Shown one piece after another: positions 25,873 to 37,502 of a stretch of 64,000 nucleotides of DNA (the first letter of the stretch is position 1; the number at the start of each line of letters is the position of its first letter). Location of the stretch: contig NC_049994.1 in the NCBI RefSeq assembly GCF_000003815.2, forward strand, positions 7,875,898 to 7,939,897, given 5' to 3'. Made by a program: the position numbers and the translations under genes. The notes beneath the pieces are model-generated. The model had not been told where the DNA came from. It did no database searches and saw only the letters and a program-made list of their open reading frames with translations. This stretch comes from Branchiostoma floridae. Lineage: Eukaryota > Chordata > Leptocardii > Amphioxiformes > Branchiostomatidae.

Positions 25873-28740
25873 TCACTCATACAACTGTAAGAGTTAACGT
25901 TAGAGTAAATGTAAGTCTGGGGCAAATGAAACACAGGAGTGGATTCATGTGTCGACGAATCTAGATTTGCGGTGCTAAAGCGATAATCTCCAAGCTTCGC
26001 GTGGCCATTTTACTTCTCTACCGGCTAAACTCCTTTCCAGCTTATGATACTGTCTTATGCCATGCAAGATCTGCTTGGAGATAACTAAAGCGATACGAAC
26101 ATGTACAAAGGCATGCATAAGATCGAGAATGCTATGTAACTGCACTGTGGAATATACTGTCACCGTGAATTTTGTAAGCTTTGTAAAACTTCTTGCAGTG
26201 TAATGTTTGTAATGAAAGAAGAAGGATTGTGAATTACGAATTTAACGTTTGTTGTTATAAGAGGGGGTTACCTAAAATGTCACCTCGAAACAAAGCTCAC
26301 AAGTTTCAAATATGTTTTACTTTTCTCCTATTCCTTTTTACCTATTAAGCATTGGTTTCTGATTTTGTAGCTCCTAGTGGCTGTTCTAATAAAGCAAAAA
26401 CGATTCAAAAGATTTTTTATGTCTTTTCTTATCTTTAGTACATATCTTAATGTAAACCATGTTTGTTTATGTATGTACCTGATGTTGTTTATACTAATCA
26501 TATTACCACCTCCAGTGTGACTTAATTTACAACCAACCCATTACAAGTTTTTTTTCATTTGTTCATGATTTTTATTTTTATACTAGATCCAGTATTAAAT
26601 TCGGCAGAATTAAACTACATCTACCTAGTTATCTAAATTTTAAAAGATAATACGATAAACAAATACCACGAGAGAAGTGTTCAGTAAACATTCAATTCAT
26701 TTTCACATTTTAAAAATCATTGTGATGAGAAAAATAGCTTAGCGTTGAGCATGCTATATAGTGCACTATATAGATGGGGAATGCACAACGGTCCTATTTT
26801 CAACTTATACGCTTCTACATAGTTTTAGCTGCACCGCCGAGCAGGATATGCAACATGAAAATTCTGTGTTACAAAACCACGTAAATAGATAAGGTTTTTA
26901 TGTGATAAATGAATAAATCATGATCATACAACAATTGTATGATTCAGTTTGTAATATTCATGACTGCATATTATGTAATACATAAAAACACATTCTGTCT
27001 AATTATACTCGCTAGCTTTTTTTACAAAGCGTGACATTTATGATTACACACACTGCATAACAAAGGTCCTTTAAAATGATATTAATAAGGTACAAACAAA
27101 CATATATATGACATGAAATCCGTCGACAGTATATTGCAAGATATCAAAACGCACCACTGAATAAAACACAACACGAAACCACATTTGTCGATGCTAATGG
27201 TTCCAGTATATTGTCAGTTACCATAAGCTGTATCTTTCGTTGTTTCTTTTCTTAAACTGATACTTACTAGCAGACAAAAGGTAACATTTCTAATCAAAAT
27301 CACATGTAGAAGACAAATGTCGTTCTTGGCTCTCAGCTTAAAATTAAACGCCATTCGTTGTCAGAAGGAAATCCAACATTATTTACAATATTGGAAATGT
27401 ATATACATTGTAAGGGACTCAATTAACATAGAAAGTATTACAACTACTCCATTCATTATTCAATACTACATGTCAGAAGCACCGGTTCAATGGGGATGGG
27501 GGATGGGGGGGGGTACTGTATTTTTGCGACTTGTAACGTAATTTTCATAAGTCAATCGAAAAAAAAAATACCTAGACAAAATCTGTGTAAAAATACCTTG
27601 AACTGTGACGTGTCAGAGCCTCTGTATAATAAGTGTAAATGTCTTTATCAAATGTAGAATAAAGTAAGTGCCTTGTAGACTCAAGTAAGTGCCCTCCTTT
27701 GCCTCATAGACTTCAATCAGTTATTGAGTGACATCCTGCTATCGTCTCTTCGAGGATTTATACTATAAACGTCATTAGATGGACAATAACTTTATAAGTT
27801 CGATGGAGAATTCACGAAGGTATTCTGATGTCGTGGTAGAAGTTGTCGGAGTTTCCTTATAGAAAACGTTGCCACGCATCGTGCTAGTCCGTCACAAAAC
27901 AGGTTGGCTTTAGAGTAGGCTCCGGTGCCACGTACGTACGGCAGAATTCAACCACGTCCTTAGTAGTTACGTTTTCTTGTTAGTTGGTGGAGGCATAGTA
28001 AGTGTAAACATGACGGTACATCACACGTGTCAGTCGGAAAGCCGAGGCCGAGATACAGTCATCTGTGTGTGCTTCCCTGGTGAGCTGTTGTATTGCCGCA
28101 ACCTCAAACGAGAAACTTCACCAGGCTTAACAGTGATTCGAGAGTATGACTCCTACGTTTAGTTCCTGCAGTTGTTGTTTTGCGCCTATTCACAGGGACG
28201 TACGAATTCGTGTCATTGAGTGTAGATCGTCTTCAATGTAGCACAGAAATGGATGCAATACCTGTCCTGTGTTTTGAATGGTCATATACATGTACCGTCA
28301 TAGCTGAGTTGTTATTCCGGAACGTTTAGGCTTCAACCATTGCAGGCCGAGGCGTACACAGCACTGTCTTCAAGAAATGTGTTGGTGTCTTCGAGGTGTC
28401 CTGCCAACCAATGTCTGATGAGTTTCCGACTGGATGTTCCATGTGCAAGATTATTATGCATATTCATAGTACGTTACGCAAGATTCAGTCGTTGATTATT
28501 GTGGGTTCTGTGTTTGACGATTTTGCAGATTGATGTTATCAGAAGTTCTTGTGTTTTTCTCTCTTCGTGAAACCCTTTTGTCTGGTGCTCCGATGTTTTG
28601 AGGCCTGACTGTCACAGCTCATTGGTTCATTTTCACAAAATTTTAGATATAAAGATTATCTTGTAAAATTCTTTTAAAAAAATAGTATATTTTTCAAGCT
28701 TAGTTCCCCATTGGACTGATTGCTGCTGTTTCGTGCCCCT
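25873..28740. other. Intergenic, no supported gene
   Basis: AT-rich sequence with scattered short homopolymers and a G-run near 27495-27510. I see no exon pair, domain, RNA gene or strong repeat in it. Confidence 0.5.
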
Positions 28741-28744
28741 CTAC

Positions 28745-29775
28745 AATTTCTACATATTTACATCTGCTTGCTGCAAGCAATGGAATTTAATCATGTTGCA
28801 GGCACAAGCAATGTTTTCACAAGTAAGCATCTGAAGCACCGCTAGAAACTAAAACTCAATATACTCAGCAAATGTTTTTTTACCCTTTGATTACAGTTTA
28901 TAGTTAGTACATACTGATAACGATTACAATAGGAAAAATACATACTCTAAACCTCTAACACGTGCACAACTTTTTGATTATGCGCGTGATGGAAAAAGAA
29001 GAGTAAAATTGGTGTAGATTTTTAGTTACAATCAAAATCTACCAAACTATAGAATGAATTCGAAGATAAAAACGAAATGAAAACAAATGTAACAAAATAC
29101 TTACTTAAAACTAGTGAATATTAGCTCAACACCTACGTATCAATGTACATCATGTAAGATTCTAGTTTTAGTATTTCTATGAACATTCATGAAAATTGAC
29201 ATCTGCTTGCTAGCTGCAAGCAATGGAATTTAATCATGTTTCGGACACAAGTAATGTTTTTACAACTAATTATAATATAAGCACCTGAAGCACGGGTAGA
29301 TCCATAGGAACTAAAACCCACTAGATTCAGCAAACGTTTTTATCTTTTGATTACAGTTTCTAGTTAGTACAATTTTAATATACTGATATACTGATTACAA
29401 TAACAGTAGGCAAAATCACTACTCTAAAACATGCACAATTTTTAAAACTGTACGCGTGAAAAAGGGAAAAATTAGTGTAGATTTTAGTTAGAATCAAAAT
29501 ATACGAAGCTAAACACAGCTAGATGAAAATGAGAGAAAAAACTAAAGAGCTAATGAAAACTTATGTGGAAGTTTTCAACTGTCAGTCAACACTAAAATTG
29601 CTCCTCTCGAATATTTTCACTTGGATTATACCAACACAGATGAGCTTTCATGCTAATAAGAATTTAGTTAAAACTAAAAAAATCCACTCATCACCCATCC
29701 GTTGAGTAAACAGAGACTGATTACTATCTCTACCCCTACGAATCAATGTACATGTAACATTCTAGCTTTGGCATT
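28745..29775 (+). repeat. Old tandem duplication, about 450-base unit
   Basis: The block from ACATCTGCTTGCTGCAAGCA (28760), through GCAATGGAATTTAATCATGT, CTTTTGATTACAGTTTxTAG and GTGTAGATTTTxAGTTA, recurs in the same order from 29200. The copies differ by many substitutions and indels. No coding content. Confidence 0.65.
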
Positions 29776-30428
29776 TCATTGCTCAAAGTTATAGGAACAT
29801 GAATAGTCTCAGTGTGCTGGCTCCATGTGCTTTGCAAAATAATGTTCAAGAAAATCATTAATGTTACAAAGATTAAGGAAACACCCCACCTTCACCCACG
29901 TTCAGAATACAAACAAGCGACTCAAACACTGCATCTGTGGGTTCTTTTCTTATTATCATTTTCTTTCATTTTCAGTTGTATCTGCGGGATGGCAAGAATT
30001 TCTTTGATGTTCTCATTCAGAAAGTAACTCATTTCATGTTAACATAGCCCACACCAGTCAGCCATATTGCTAAGCTAAAAGAGTTGAATTTTTTTATTCA
30101 ATTTTGTTTGCTGCCTTGCAATTCAAGCTTCCTCTTTATTGTTATAAATGGTCCCAAGTTTTGTGGAATTATAATTTGAAGTAAATTTGAAGTATTTTGG
30201 TGACATTTTTGTTGATAGTTTCGTAGTAAAGTATGAGAAATACGGCATGCTCAAAGTTCAGAAATAGAGGCAAATTAGTTGCCAAAATGTCTGTTAACAT
30301 ATCCAGCCCATCAACACTAAAATAAAAGATTATTCAACTTTGAACTTTGGGAATCTTTTTAGAATGCTACTCCAGTCCTCAGGCGGGCCAGATAGTCCTG
30401 TGACTTGTCGCAATTGGAAGATATGACC

Positions 30429-30538
30429 AGAATACCCTTGATATCCCTGATATCCCTATAAACTTGATATCCCTGAATACCCTGTTTTTACAAACAACTG
30501 ATATAGGTTACCCCTCAGATAAAGGTGAACTAGCGGTA
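30429..30538. mobile_element. Foldback MITE family A, right half only (copy 4)
   Basis: It has ATACCCTGTTTTTACAAACA, ACTGATATAGGTTACCCCTC and AGATAAAGGTGAACTAGCGG, identical in layout to the right arm of the other copies. The left arm is missing. Confidence 0.65.
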
Positions 30539-31339
30539 AACATTGGTCGGTAGGTATTGGGCTGTATTCTAGGCTTTGACGAATGTAAGATCTTTATGTA
30601 CAGTAATAAGATACGCAAGATACATAGACTGCAGCCATATTTCACAGTGCAAGAGAATCATTTTAACAATATTGTAGCCCTGTACTATTTGGTGAGAATC
30701 AAGTCCAAGACGACCGTAATGGCTGCAAAAAGAACTCATTATCTCCATGGAAAATGGAGATATAGTTTTGGATGTATCTGTGCGTGGGCCTGTGCGTGTG
30801 TCTGGATTTTTGTAGTCAGCATAACTCAAGAATCTCTCAATGGATTACGATGATATTCAATATGTAGGTGTTAGGAAGACAAAGGTTAACGCCATGATAT
30901 GTGACCTTGGCGATGCAGCAGAAATTCCATTTTTTAATCTTTTGGGCTGGATGTGCTATGGTCTTAATTTTTTGGTGGCAGATAGCTTGTGACGTAAGGA
31001 ATACGCGGTGTATGTTTGGATCCCTAGCAGGTTGCTCTGGAACTGCAGGGGCGTATTTGTGAAAATCTTCAAAGGAGAATAACTGACCAAATTTACATGA
31101 TATTTGGTATAAAGGCAGCTTAGACAGAGATGTACATCATATAGTGTAAATAATGTACACTGGCACATAATTTGCATATTTAATGAAAAAATAAACAAAT
31201 ACCAATTATTCAAATACTTCCCTAATTTTCATAAACAATGTAAAAACGTCATAATTCTTCTAGGTGGTGAATGATTGGACAACATTGTGACATATCTGTC
31301 ACTAATTTATGTATACTTTCAATACATTGCATTTTAAGA

Positions 31340-31353
31340 TGGGGGGGGGGGGG
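31340..31353. repeat. Poly-G tract
   Basis: An uninterrupted run of about 14 G. It is a candidate quadruplex or sequencing-error site. Confidence 0.85.
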
Positions 31354-31429
31354 CAATGTTGCTGACGTGAGAAAGGCTTATATCTTGAAAGAAAGTATTG
31401 GCCCTGTCGAAAATTATAATTTCTGAACA

Positions 31430-31507
31430 TTGAAACTAACGCAAAACGCTTGAGTTTTAGCATAGGTTTGTTTACTATTGGTTCAATTCTTCGGTGTATT
31501 GCAATGG
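31430..31507 (-). other. Post-stop remnant of a seventh tail repeat
   Basis: The frame ends LPF-T-TAG, whereas the fourth repeat reads LPFTLPNIYCT at the same point. Past the stop, CCATTGCAATACACC still aligns with CCAAATATTTACTGTACC of that repeat. The stop therefore arose inside a repeat copy and the tail was probably once longer. Confidence 0.5.
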
Positions 31508-34500
31508 CTATGTGAATGGGAGGGACGCACGCCGTGGCGTATTGCCGGTACCCTCAGCTGGAATCTGCCAAGGCCAATAAGTGTTGGGCAGTGTTACGAG
31601 GGGGAGGGACGAACCCCTTGGCCCCATACCGGTTCCATCCCCTGGAATCTCCCAAGGCCAGTAGGTGTTAGGCAGCGTGACAAGAGGGAGGGACGCGCGC
31701 CGTGGTGTGTCTCGGGTTCCCTCCCCTTGGGTCCCCATGGTACAGTAAATATTTGGTAATGTGAAGGGGAGGGGCGCGCGCCGCGGCGTATTGCTGGTTC
31801 CCTCAGCTGGAATCTCCCAAGGCCAGTAGGTGTTAGGCAGTGTGACAAGGGGGAGGGAGGCACCCCTTGGTCTCATACCGGTTCCATCCCCCGGTATGTC
31901 CCATGGCCAGTAGGTGTTAGGCAGCGTGACAAGTGGGAGGGATGCGCGCCGTGGTGTGATACGGGTGTCCTCTCCAGTGATCTCCCAAGGCAAGTAGGCA
32001 TTGGGAAATGTTAGGAAGGCGATATGAGCTTCCGTGACGTTTTGGCCACTAGACAGGATTGCATCTGTGACGTTAACGTATGTTCTCAGGCCTTGGTCGG
32101 TAGCTTGGGATACCAAAGCTGTCCTCAGACGTCTACGGGCTTTGATGCCTTGTACCTCGGGAGTATTTCTATAGATGTTGTTACTCTGGGTCTTGGTGTC
32201 GTCATTCAGCCCATATGCGGCAATTGACCTTCCAGGCCTGTGTCTGCTGGAGGCGGTGGTGCAATTCCGGAAGGCCCGTCGATTCTGTCGCCTGTTTGTC
32301 ACGACATGGAGGGAAAACTCTGAAGCATTATCATAGAAAGGCATGGGCCCACTCTCTTCATCATCTGGGATCTCACTGTAGGTGTGTCGTGAGACAGGCA
32401 GGGGGAGCTGTGCAGCGGCTCCGTGGTCAGAGATCTCCCAGGATGAGCGTGGGAGAGTTGGTAGGGGGCGCTGTGCAACGGCTATGTCATCCGGGATCTC
32501 ACTGTAATTTGGGTCGATGGGCTGGAGAACAGCCGGCAATGAACTACAAGAGACCCCATCGTCTGGCATTCTTCCGAGAGTGCATGCAGGGAGGGAAGCT
32601 GACCGCACCACACCGGAGATTATGTTATCTGGGATCTCCCAGTATGTGTGGGGGAGACCAGGCAAAGGCCTCTGAGCAGTGGCTATGTCATCTGGGATCT
32701 CGCTGTAAGTAGGCTCGACGGAATGCAATACAGCGGGCAATGACCTACAAGAGGCGATGTCATCCGACGCTGTATTCCCTGAGCATGCAGGGAGGGAAGC
32801 CGACCTCATCAGGCCGGGGAAGGCAACGCCAGGTGCGATTATCCAAATGTGCGCATCGTCGCTGACACTCCCATCCTCTGCGTTAAGCCTTGTAGAGCGC
32901 AACTTCCATACCAACACTACCAGGGACGCCACCACAACACTGGCCACTGCCGAGACAACAACCGAGATGAGAATGTGATCTGTTGTCAGAGACACCTCTA
33001 GTCCAGGTGTGGTGCTCACCTGAAGCGTAGAGATGTCTCCAGGTCTTGAAGATGTGAAGTCCATTTCTGCGTTTTCAGAGTAGTGTGTCTGTCTGCTGGA
33101 GTGGTCAGTGGTATCTGTGCTGTAAGTGGTTGCTGTTCGGTATGTGGTTGCTGTAGTGTGTGTGTGGGCCGGGGGAACGGTGAAGAACAACTCGGTGTGC
33201 TCACCCTTGGTGAGCAGAATGCAGGTGATGTTTTTTGTGTTGTCATGTGTGGCGTTTGTAAGGGTGTTGTGCTCAGCGGTGGTGAGTGTGTCCGCGTCCT
33301 TTGTCTGAACAAATGACATGGCAGCACCTTCAAAGGCTGTATGCCCTGTGGCCAAGGAAGCTAGCTGGAAGATTATGTTTCCCGTCAGACCCACTGTGAT
33401 GCCGCCATCGTATTCCCAAACCTGCCTGCACTGCTCAAGCCTGTTGGAGACCGTTTCGTCTTCCAGAGAGCCGTCAGTAGCCAAGATAACTACAGGGGCC
33501 TGGATGGAGATAGTGCTCAGATAGTTGTCCAACTCACCACATGACATGCCAGGGTTGACACCACCCACCTGGATGTGACCACGCACTTCCGATGTATCAA
33601 ACATCCACCCAAACGAGAGGTCATACTCAGTGTACCTGGCACAGAAGAGGAACTTGGGCACCTCAACGACCATTGTGGCGGTCCCTCTCAAGTAACTGGC
33701 TAGCCGATGCAGGCTCCACATCATGCTATGTGGCTTTGCATCATGGACAGATGACAACATGCAACTGCTGACACGCAGATTCATTAGCGAGATCTGTCTT
33801 TCCAACACCTCTCCATCTAAACAAGACAGGTCATTGCCACTCAGATCTAACCAAGTCAGCGAAAGGTCCTGAAACGACGCTGGGGAAATGCTATTGATGG
33901 CATTCGAACTCAGATCCAGAAGATAAGAACCATCGAGTCCGAACATCCAGGAAGGGTCTACAACCTGTAACAGGTTGTTCTCTAGATCCAAACCAATAAG
34001 GTACGTGAAGTGCATGAAGCTCCCTGGTTCAATCTGCTTGATGTTGTTGTTGGACAAAATCAGGGCAATGAGCCTCTCCAAGCCAGTGAACCAGACCTGC
34101 TTGACATGTGTCAACCTGTTAGAATCTAGGGACAGTATGCTGAGGCGGGAAAACCCAGCGAAGGTGTTGTTCTCAACATCAGTGATCTTTGCATCTATCA
34201 GAGCCAACGACCTATGGAACTTCGAATGCTCAAGCTGTGCCAGTTTCATGGCCGACAGGACATGAAATGGGTATCCTCTTATTGCCACATCATCGACCTT
34301 AGCAATGTATTGGAATGGTCTTGTAGGCGTATCACCCCGACTCAGGACAGCACACATGACACATGTAAATGTGCCATACGTCCTAAGGCTAAATACTCCC
34401 GGCTTGTCTGTGTTAGGCACACACTCTTGCCATGAACCTCTCTCACACAGAGTAACATTTTGGCCATTTGTAGCAATACAGGCAGCTGCCAAGAGAAGCA

Positions 34501-34558
34501 AGAGCAACATTGTTGCATTTCCTTCACACCCCTTCAAACATACACTTCGTCTGTACAT
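31508..34558 (-). CDS. Single-exon LRR transmembrane receptor with repeat-built cytoplasmic tail
   Basis: A 1016-codon intronless frame. A signal peptide lies at residues 17-33 (MLLLLLLAAACIA), so the second ATG (34510) may be the true start. LRRs run from about 116 to 265 (FSRLSILSLDSNRLTHV, LIALILSNNNIKQI, YLLDLSSNAINSI, LTWLDLSGNDLSCL). An unfamiliar cysteine-containing ectodomain (270-460) and a T/H-rich stalk (460-525) follow. The membrane span is at about 528-551 and the tail at 552-1016. The tail holds two copies of a roughly 68-residue block (585-650, 653-720) with RSASLPAC, YSEIPDD and RPLPxLP. It then has YDNA, IYRN and YVNV sites, and from 847 six copies of a roughly 28-residue unit around TLPNTYWPWEIP. 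YxxI, YxN and RPLPxLP fit SH2 and SH3 ligands by motif; there is no TIR or kinase domain. I infer a cell-surface recognition receptor; the ligand is unknown. Confidence 0.88.
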   Translation of the reverse strand: MYRRSVCLKGCEGNATMLLLLLLAAACIATNGQNVTLCERGSWQECVPNTDKPGVFSLRTYGTFTCVMCAVLSRGDTPTRPFQYIAKVDDVAIRGYPFHVLSAMKLAQLEHSKFHRSLALIDAKITDVENNTFAGFSRLSILSLDSNRLTHVKQVWFTGLERLIALILSNNNIKQIEPGSFMHFTYLIGLDLENNLLQVVDPSWMFGLDGSYLLDLSSNAINSISPASFQDLSLTWLDLSGNDLSCLDGEVLERQISLMNLRVSSCMLSSVHDAKPHSMMWSLHRLASYLRGTATMVVEVPKFLFCARYTEYDLSFGWMFDTSEVRGHIQVGGVNPGMSCGELDNYLSTISIQAPVVILATDGSLEDETVSNRLEQCRQVWEYDGGITVGLTGNIIFQLASLATGHTAFEGAAMSFVQTKDADTLTTAEHNTLTNATHDNTKNITCILLTKGEHTELFFTVPPAHTHTTATTYRTATTYSTDTTDHSSRQTHYSENAEMDFTSSRPGDISTLQVSTTPGLEVSLTTDHILISVVVSAVASVVVASLVVLVWKLRSTRLNAEDGSVSDDAHIWIIAPGVAFPGLMRSASLPACSGNTASDDIASCRSLPAVLHSVEPTYSEIPDDIATAQRPLPGLPHTYWEIPDNIISGVVRSASLPACTLGRMPDDGVSCSSLPAVLQPIDPNYSEIPDDIAVAQRPLPTLPRSSWEISDHGAAAQLPLPVSRHTYSEIPDDEESGPMPFYDNASEFSLHVVTNRRQNRRAFRNCTTASSRHRPGRSIAAYGLNDDTKTQSNNIYRNTPEVQGIKARRRLRTALVSQATDQGLRTYVNVTDAILSSGQNVTEAHIAFLTFPNAYLPWEITGEDTRITPRRASLPLVTLPNTYWPWDIPGDGTGMRPRGASLPLVTLPNTYWPWEIPAEGTSNTPRRAPLPFTLPNIYCTMGTQGEGTRDTPRRASLPLVTLPNTYWPWEIPGDGTGMGPRGSSLPLVTLPNTYWPWQIPAEGTGNTPRRASLPFT

Positions 34559-34713
34559 CCTAACCTTTCGTTCGATGAACTATACGTTACTTACCTGCAG
34601 TCGGTATACTTGATCCACAGATCTGTAAGCACGAAGTACAAATGGCTGCTGTGGACTTTCCCTCGCCGTTTTAAGAAACGTTTCGGCACCTAACAAGTTT
34701 TGCACCGCCGATT

Positions 34714-35700
34714 AGTTATGTTTATATGCAATTAGAGCACCGAAAAGGAATGCTTTTTTGTACAACATCATTACAGGCACTGGCAAATAGAATAACTCCT
34801 TGATGGCATGTTTATATGCATTTAGCGCACTGAGAAGGACTTTTGATGAGAACTAGTCTTTCTGATACTCAGACTAAGCTTATGATGTAAAAAAAAGTCA
34901 GGCTAAAGGGACAGTAGATTGTGTCTAAGGCATTGTGTATTGGAAGACAAAGTCGACCCCTACTATGCCCGTAAAAGAAGTTGTGTACTGATTTTTACCT
35001 ATTACGTTAGTGACGTAAGAAAATCTAAGAATATTTTTGGTGCCCATGCGGTGGTGTCTGTAGGTACACTTTGTCTATTTGACAGTCATTAGTGTTATAT
35101 TTACATGCATCTAGACCATGAAAAAGGGATGCTTTTTTGTACACTATCATTAAAAGCATTTTGCCAAATCTATTATTTACCAGCAGAATAACCAATTCGT
35201 GGTATGTTTATATGCATATCTAGAGCACCGAAAAGGAATAATTTTTTGTACAATATTATTACAAGCGCTGGTAAATCTATTATTTGCCACAAGAATAATT
35301 CCTTGGTGGTATGTTTATATGTATTTAGAGCACTGAAAAGGAATACTTTTGTGTACAATATTATTACAAGCGCTGGCAAATGTATTTAATTTATTTGTCA
35401 ACAGAATAACTCCTTGGTGGTATGTTTATATGTATTTAGAGCACTGAGAAGGAATGCTTTTATGTACAATATTATTACAAGCGCTGGCAAATGTATTATT
35501 TGCCAACAGAATAACTCCTTGGTTGTATGTTTAAATGCATTTAGAGCACTGAGAAGGAATGCTTTTGTGTACAATATTATTACAGGCGCTGGAACTCCTT
35601 AGTGGTATGTTTATATGCATTTAGAGCACTGAGAAGGAATGCTTTTTTATACAGGAGCTGGTCAAAAGTATTCTTTCAGATACTCAGACCAATGTTATGA
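34714..35700 (+). repeat. Minisatellite-like tandem array, about 107-base unit
   Basis: The unit ATGTTTATATGCATTTAGAG, CACTGAGAAGGAATGCTTTT, GTACAATATTATTACAAGCG begins near 34718, 34808, 35094, 35204, 35311, 35422, 35527 and 35607. A second segment (GATACTCAGAC-TTATGATGTAAAAAAAAG) is found at both edges (34865 and 35675), suggesting a larger nested duplication. Short frames run through it but look incidental. Confidence 0.85.
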
Positions 35701-35752
35701 TGTAAAAAAAAGATTGAATGTAGTCCACTAGCCTTTTGAGGCCATATATATC

Positions 35753-35819
35753 GATGAATGGAAGGATGGATGGATGGATGGATTAGATAAAGATAGAGAG
35801 AGAGAGCGAGAGAGAGAGC

Positions 35820-35855
<36 letters not shown>

Positions 35856-35872
35856 GAGAAAGAGAGAGAATT
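35753..35872. repeat. (GGAT)n and (GA)n simple repeats
   Basis: A GGATGGATGGAT run is followed by about 80 bases of GAGAGA with C and A interruptions. Confidence 0.95.
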
Positions 35873-36189
35873 ATATGCCAGGCACTTGTCCATATTGCAA
35901 TATCATTGAGTTGATATTTTCAACAATAACATACAGTTGCAGGATACTTATGGCGTATATAAATGTAACACACGCAAGCACGGATGAGATTAAATCATAA
36001 AAAGTTGACGTATGTACGTTTTCTATACCAGATTTATGTAAGGCTGTATGACAATATAAAGGTAACAAGCCTGTGTAAATCTTTAGCAGATGGACAAATG
36101 AAATAGTCATCTACATACAGAATATGATTCACAATACACCCAACACTTAAAACAGAAACGCATACATATTGAACAGGTATTATGTTTGT

Positions 36190-36405
36190 TCTTAACGCAT
36201 ACTGGGTAAAACATGGCGTAACTTAGCAGGTTTGCACTGAAGAATACAAGCTGCATATCCGGAATCTAAACAGATTTGTTTGATCCAATCACACCGGGAA
36301 GGACCCATACTCTTTTCGATAAGTATGGTGGGTTCTTTTAAGTGCTCAAAGCTAGCGGCTCTCCGCAAACACGGGATCTCCATTTAATGTCCTACACTGC
36401 AAGGA
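36190..36405 (-). mobile_element. tRNA-SINE family 1, partial copy
   Basis: On the minus strand: GACATTAAATGGAGATCCCG, GTGTTTGCGGAGAGCC, GAGCACTTAAAAGAACCCAC, CATACTTATCGAAAAGAGTA, GGTCCTTCCCGGTGTGATTG. This is the body of the element at 45702-46153. The 63-codon frame here is SINE sequence, not a gene. Confidence 0.7.
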
Positions 36406-36680
36406 AATCAGGATTTAACAATGGCGATAAATGCCTAGTAACGGTTGCTTATTGATTATCAGAATTATGTAGGATCTATTGCTATTGGTAGGGCAAACAT
36501 TTCTAGACTTGCCTGGGGCATACTCTCGTAATAGCTTTTTTTAAGCTGCTTTGTACAATTTAGACAATGGTTGAAAACTTTTTTATTTATTTTTGGTAAC
36601 AGCCGAAAATTGGTACGCGCGCGGATGTCATCCATATAATGAAATCAACATGGCCTTATAAACACATCGTAATACACTTA

Positions 36681-36930
36681 AGGTGCACTCTTACTACATT
36701 TGCGTCAAGCTTGCGTCACTGCGGGGTTCGTTTACTGCGTCACTGTTTTGTTATTATCTCCGATTTTTTTTTATAATTTAGATATTGCGTAATACGTAAA
36801 AGTGTGACTTAGAGGACGACAAAATACACAACAAGTGAGAAAACTCGTTCTATATCTCTGAAATTCGTAGAGTATCTTTCGAACCCCGCAGTGACGCAAG
36901 CTTGACGCAAGTGCAGTGAGAGTGCACCTT
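36681..36930. mobile_element. 250-base MITE with about 50-base inverted ends
   Basis: AAGGTGCACTCTTACTACAT, TTGCGTCAAGCTTGCGTCAC, TGCGGGGTTCG at the left is matched by its complement CGAACCCCGCAGTGACGCAA, GCTTGACGCAAGTGCAGTG, AGAGTGCACCTT at the right. The interior is short and AT-rich with no frame. Confidence 0.8.
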
Positions 36931-37502
36931 TACTACAAATGTTTGCGCCGTAGCACGTATCATTCGGTGCCTCCCTCCTACGTGACATGCTTATTCACCG
37001 CATTTGGCACCGCTTCTTTGTGTAATGTTGACCGAGGTATCATGTTCAACTAAGGTGTAAAGAGGGCGTTCTTGTTATGTCACGTCTCCTAGGTAACCAA
37101 GTAATCTATCTCACTGGGGTTGGGTGGACTGTATGACGTCAGGAACAAACTACTTCTTCTAGGGGGTGTTGTTATAGCTAGCTGACGCAGCTAAGTTCTG
37201 TTTTCTTTCTTGTGATTTTTTTTCTAAAACACGGAGACTGAAATGATTATTACACTCGCCCAATTTGGGTACCTACCGATATTGGTATACCGATACCGTT
37301 TGAAATGCGACTTACGTACATATTGATAAAACTGCCCCCCTCCTGCCTAAAATCATATTTGCACTCATCCTTTACTTTTGTACGGATGGTAGCTTCGTCA
37401 TAAGCAGAGATAGGAGTCGACTACCTAAAGGACACGAAACATTGCGACGGCCTTAAAAAGGCCAAATTGTGACATATAAGTGGCACAGACACCCACGTAA
37501 TC

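Noticed and set aside
32024-33524. Several plus-strand frames opposite the LRR receptor
   Set aside because: They are antisense shadows of the receptor's repeat-rich coding sequence.
35204-35602. Frames with repeated YNIITSAGK
   Set aside because: They arise from the 107-base tandem array and occur on both strands, with no start or promoter support.
36192-36383. 63-codon minus-strand frame
   Set aside because: The DNA is a SINE body shared with three other places in the window.
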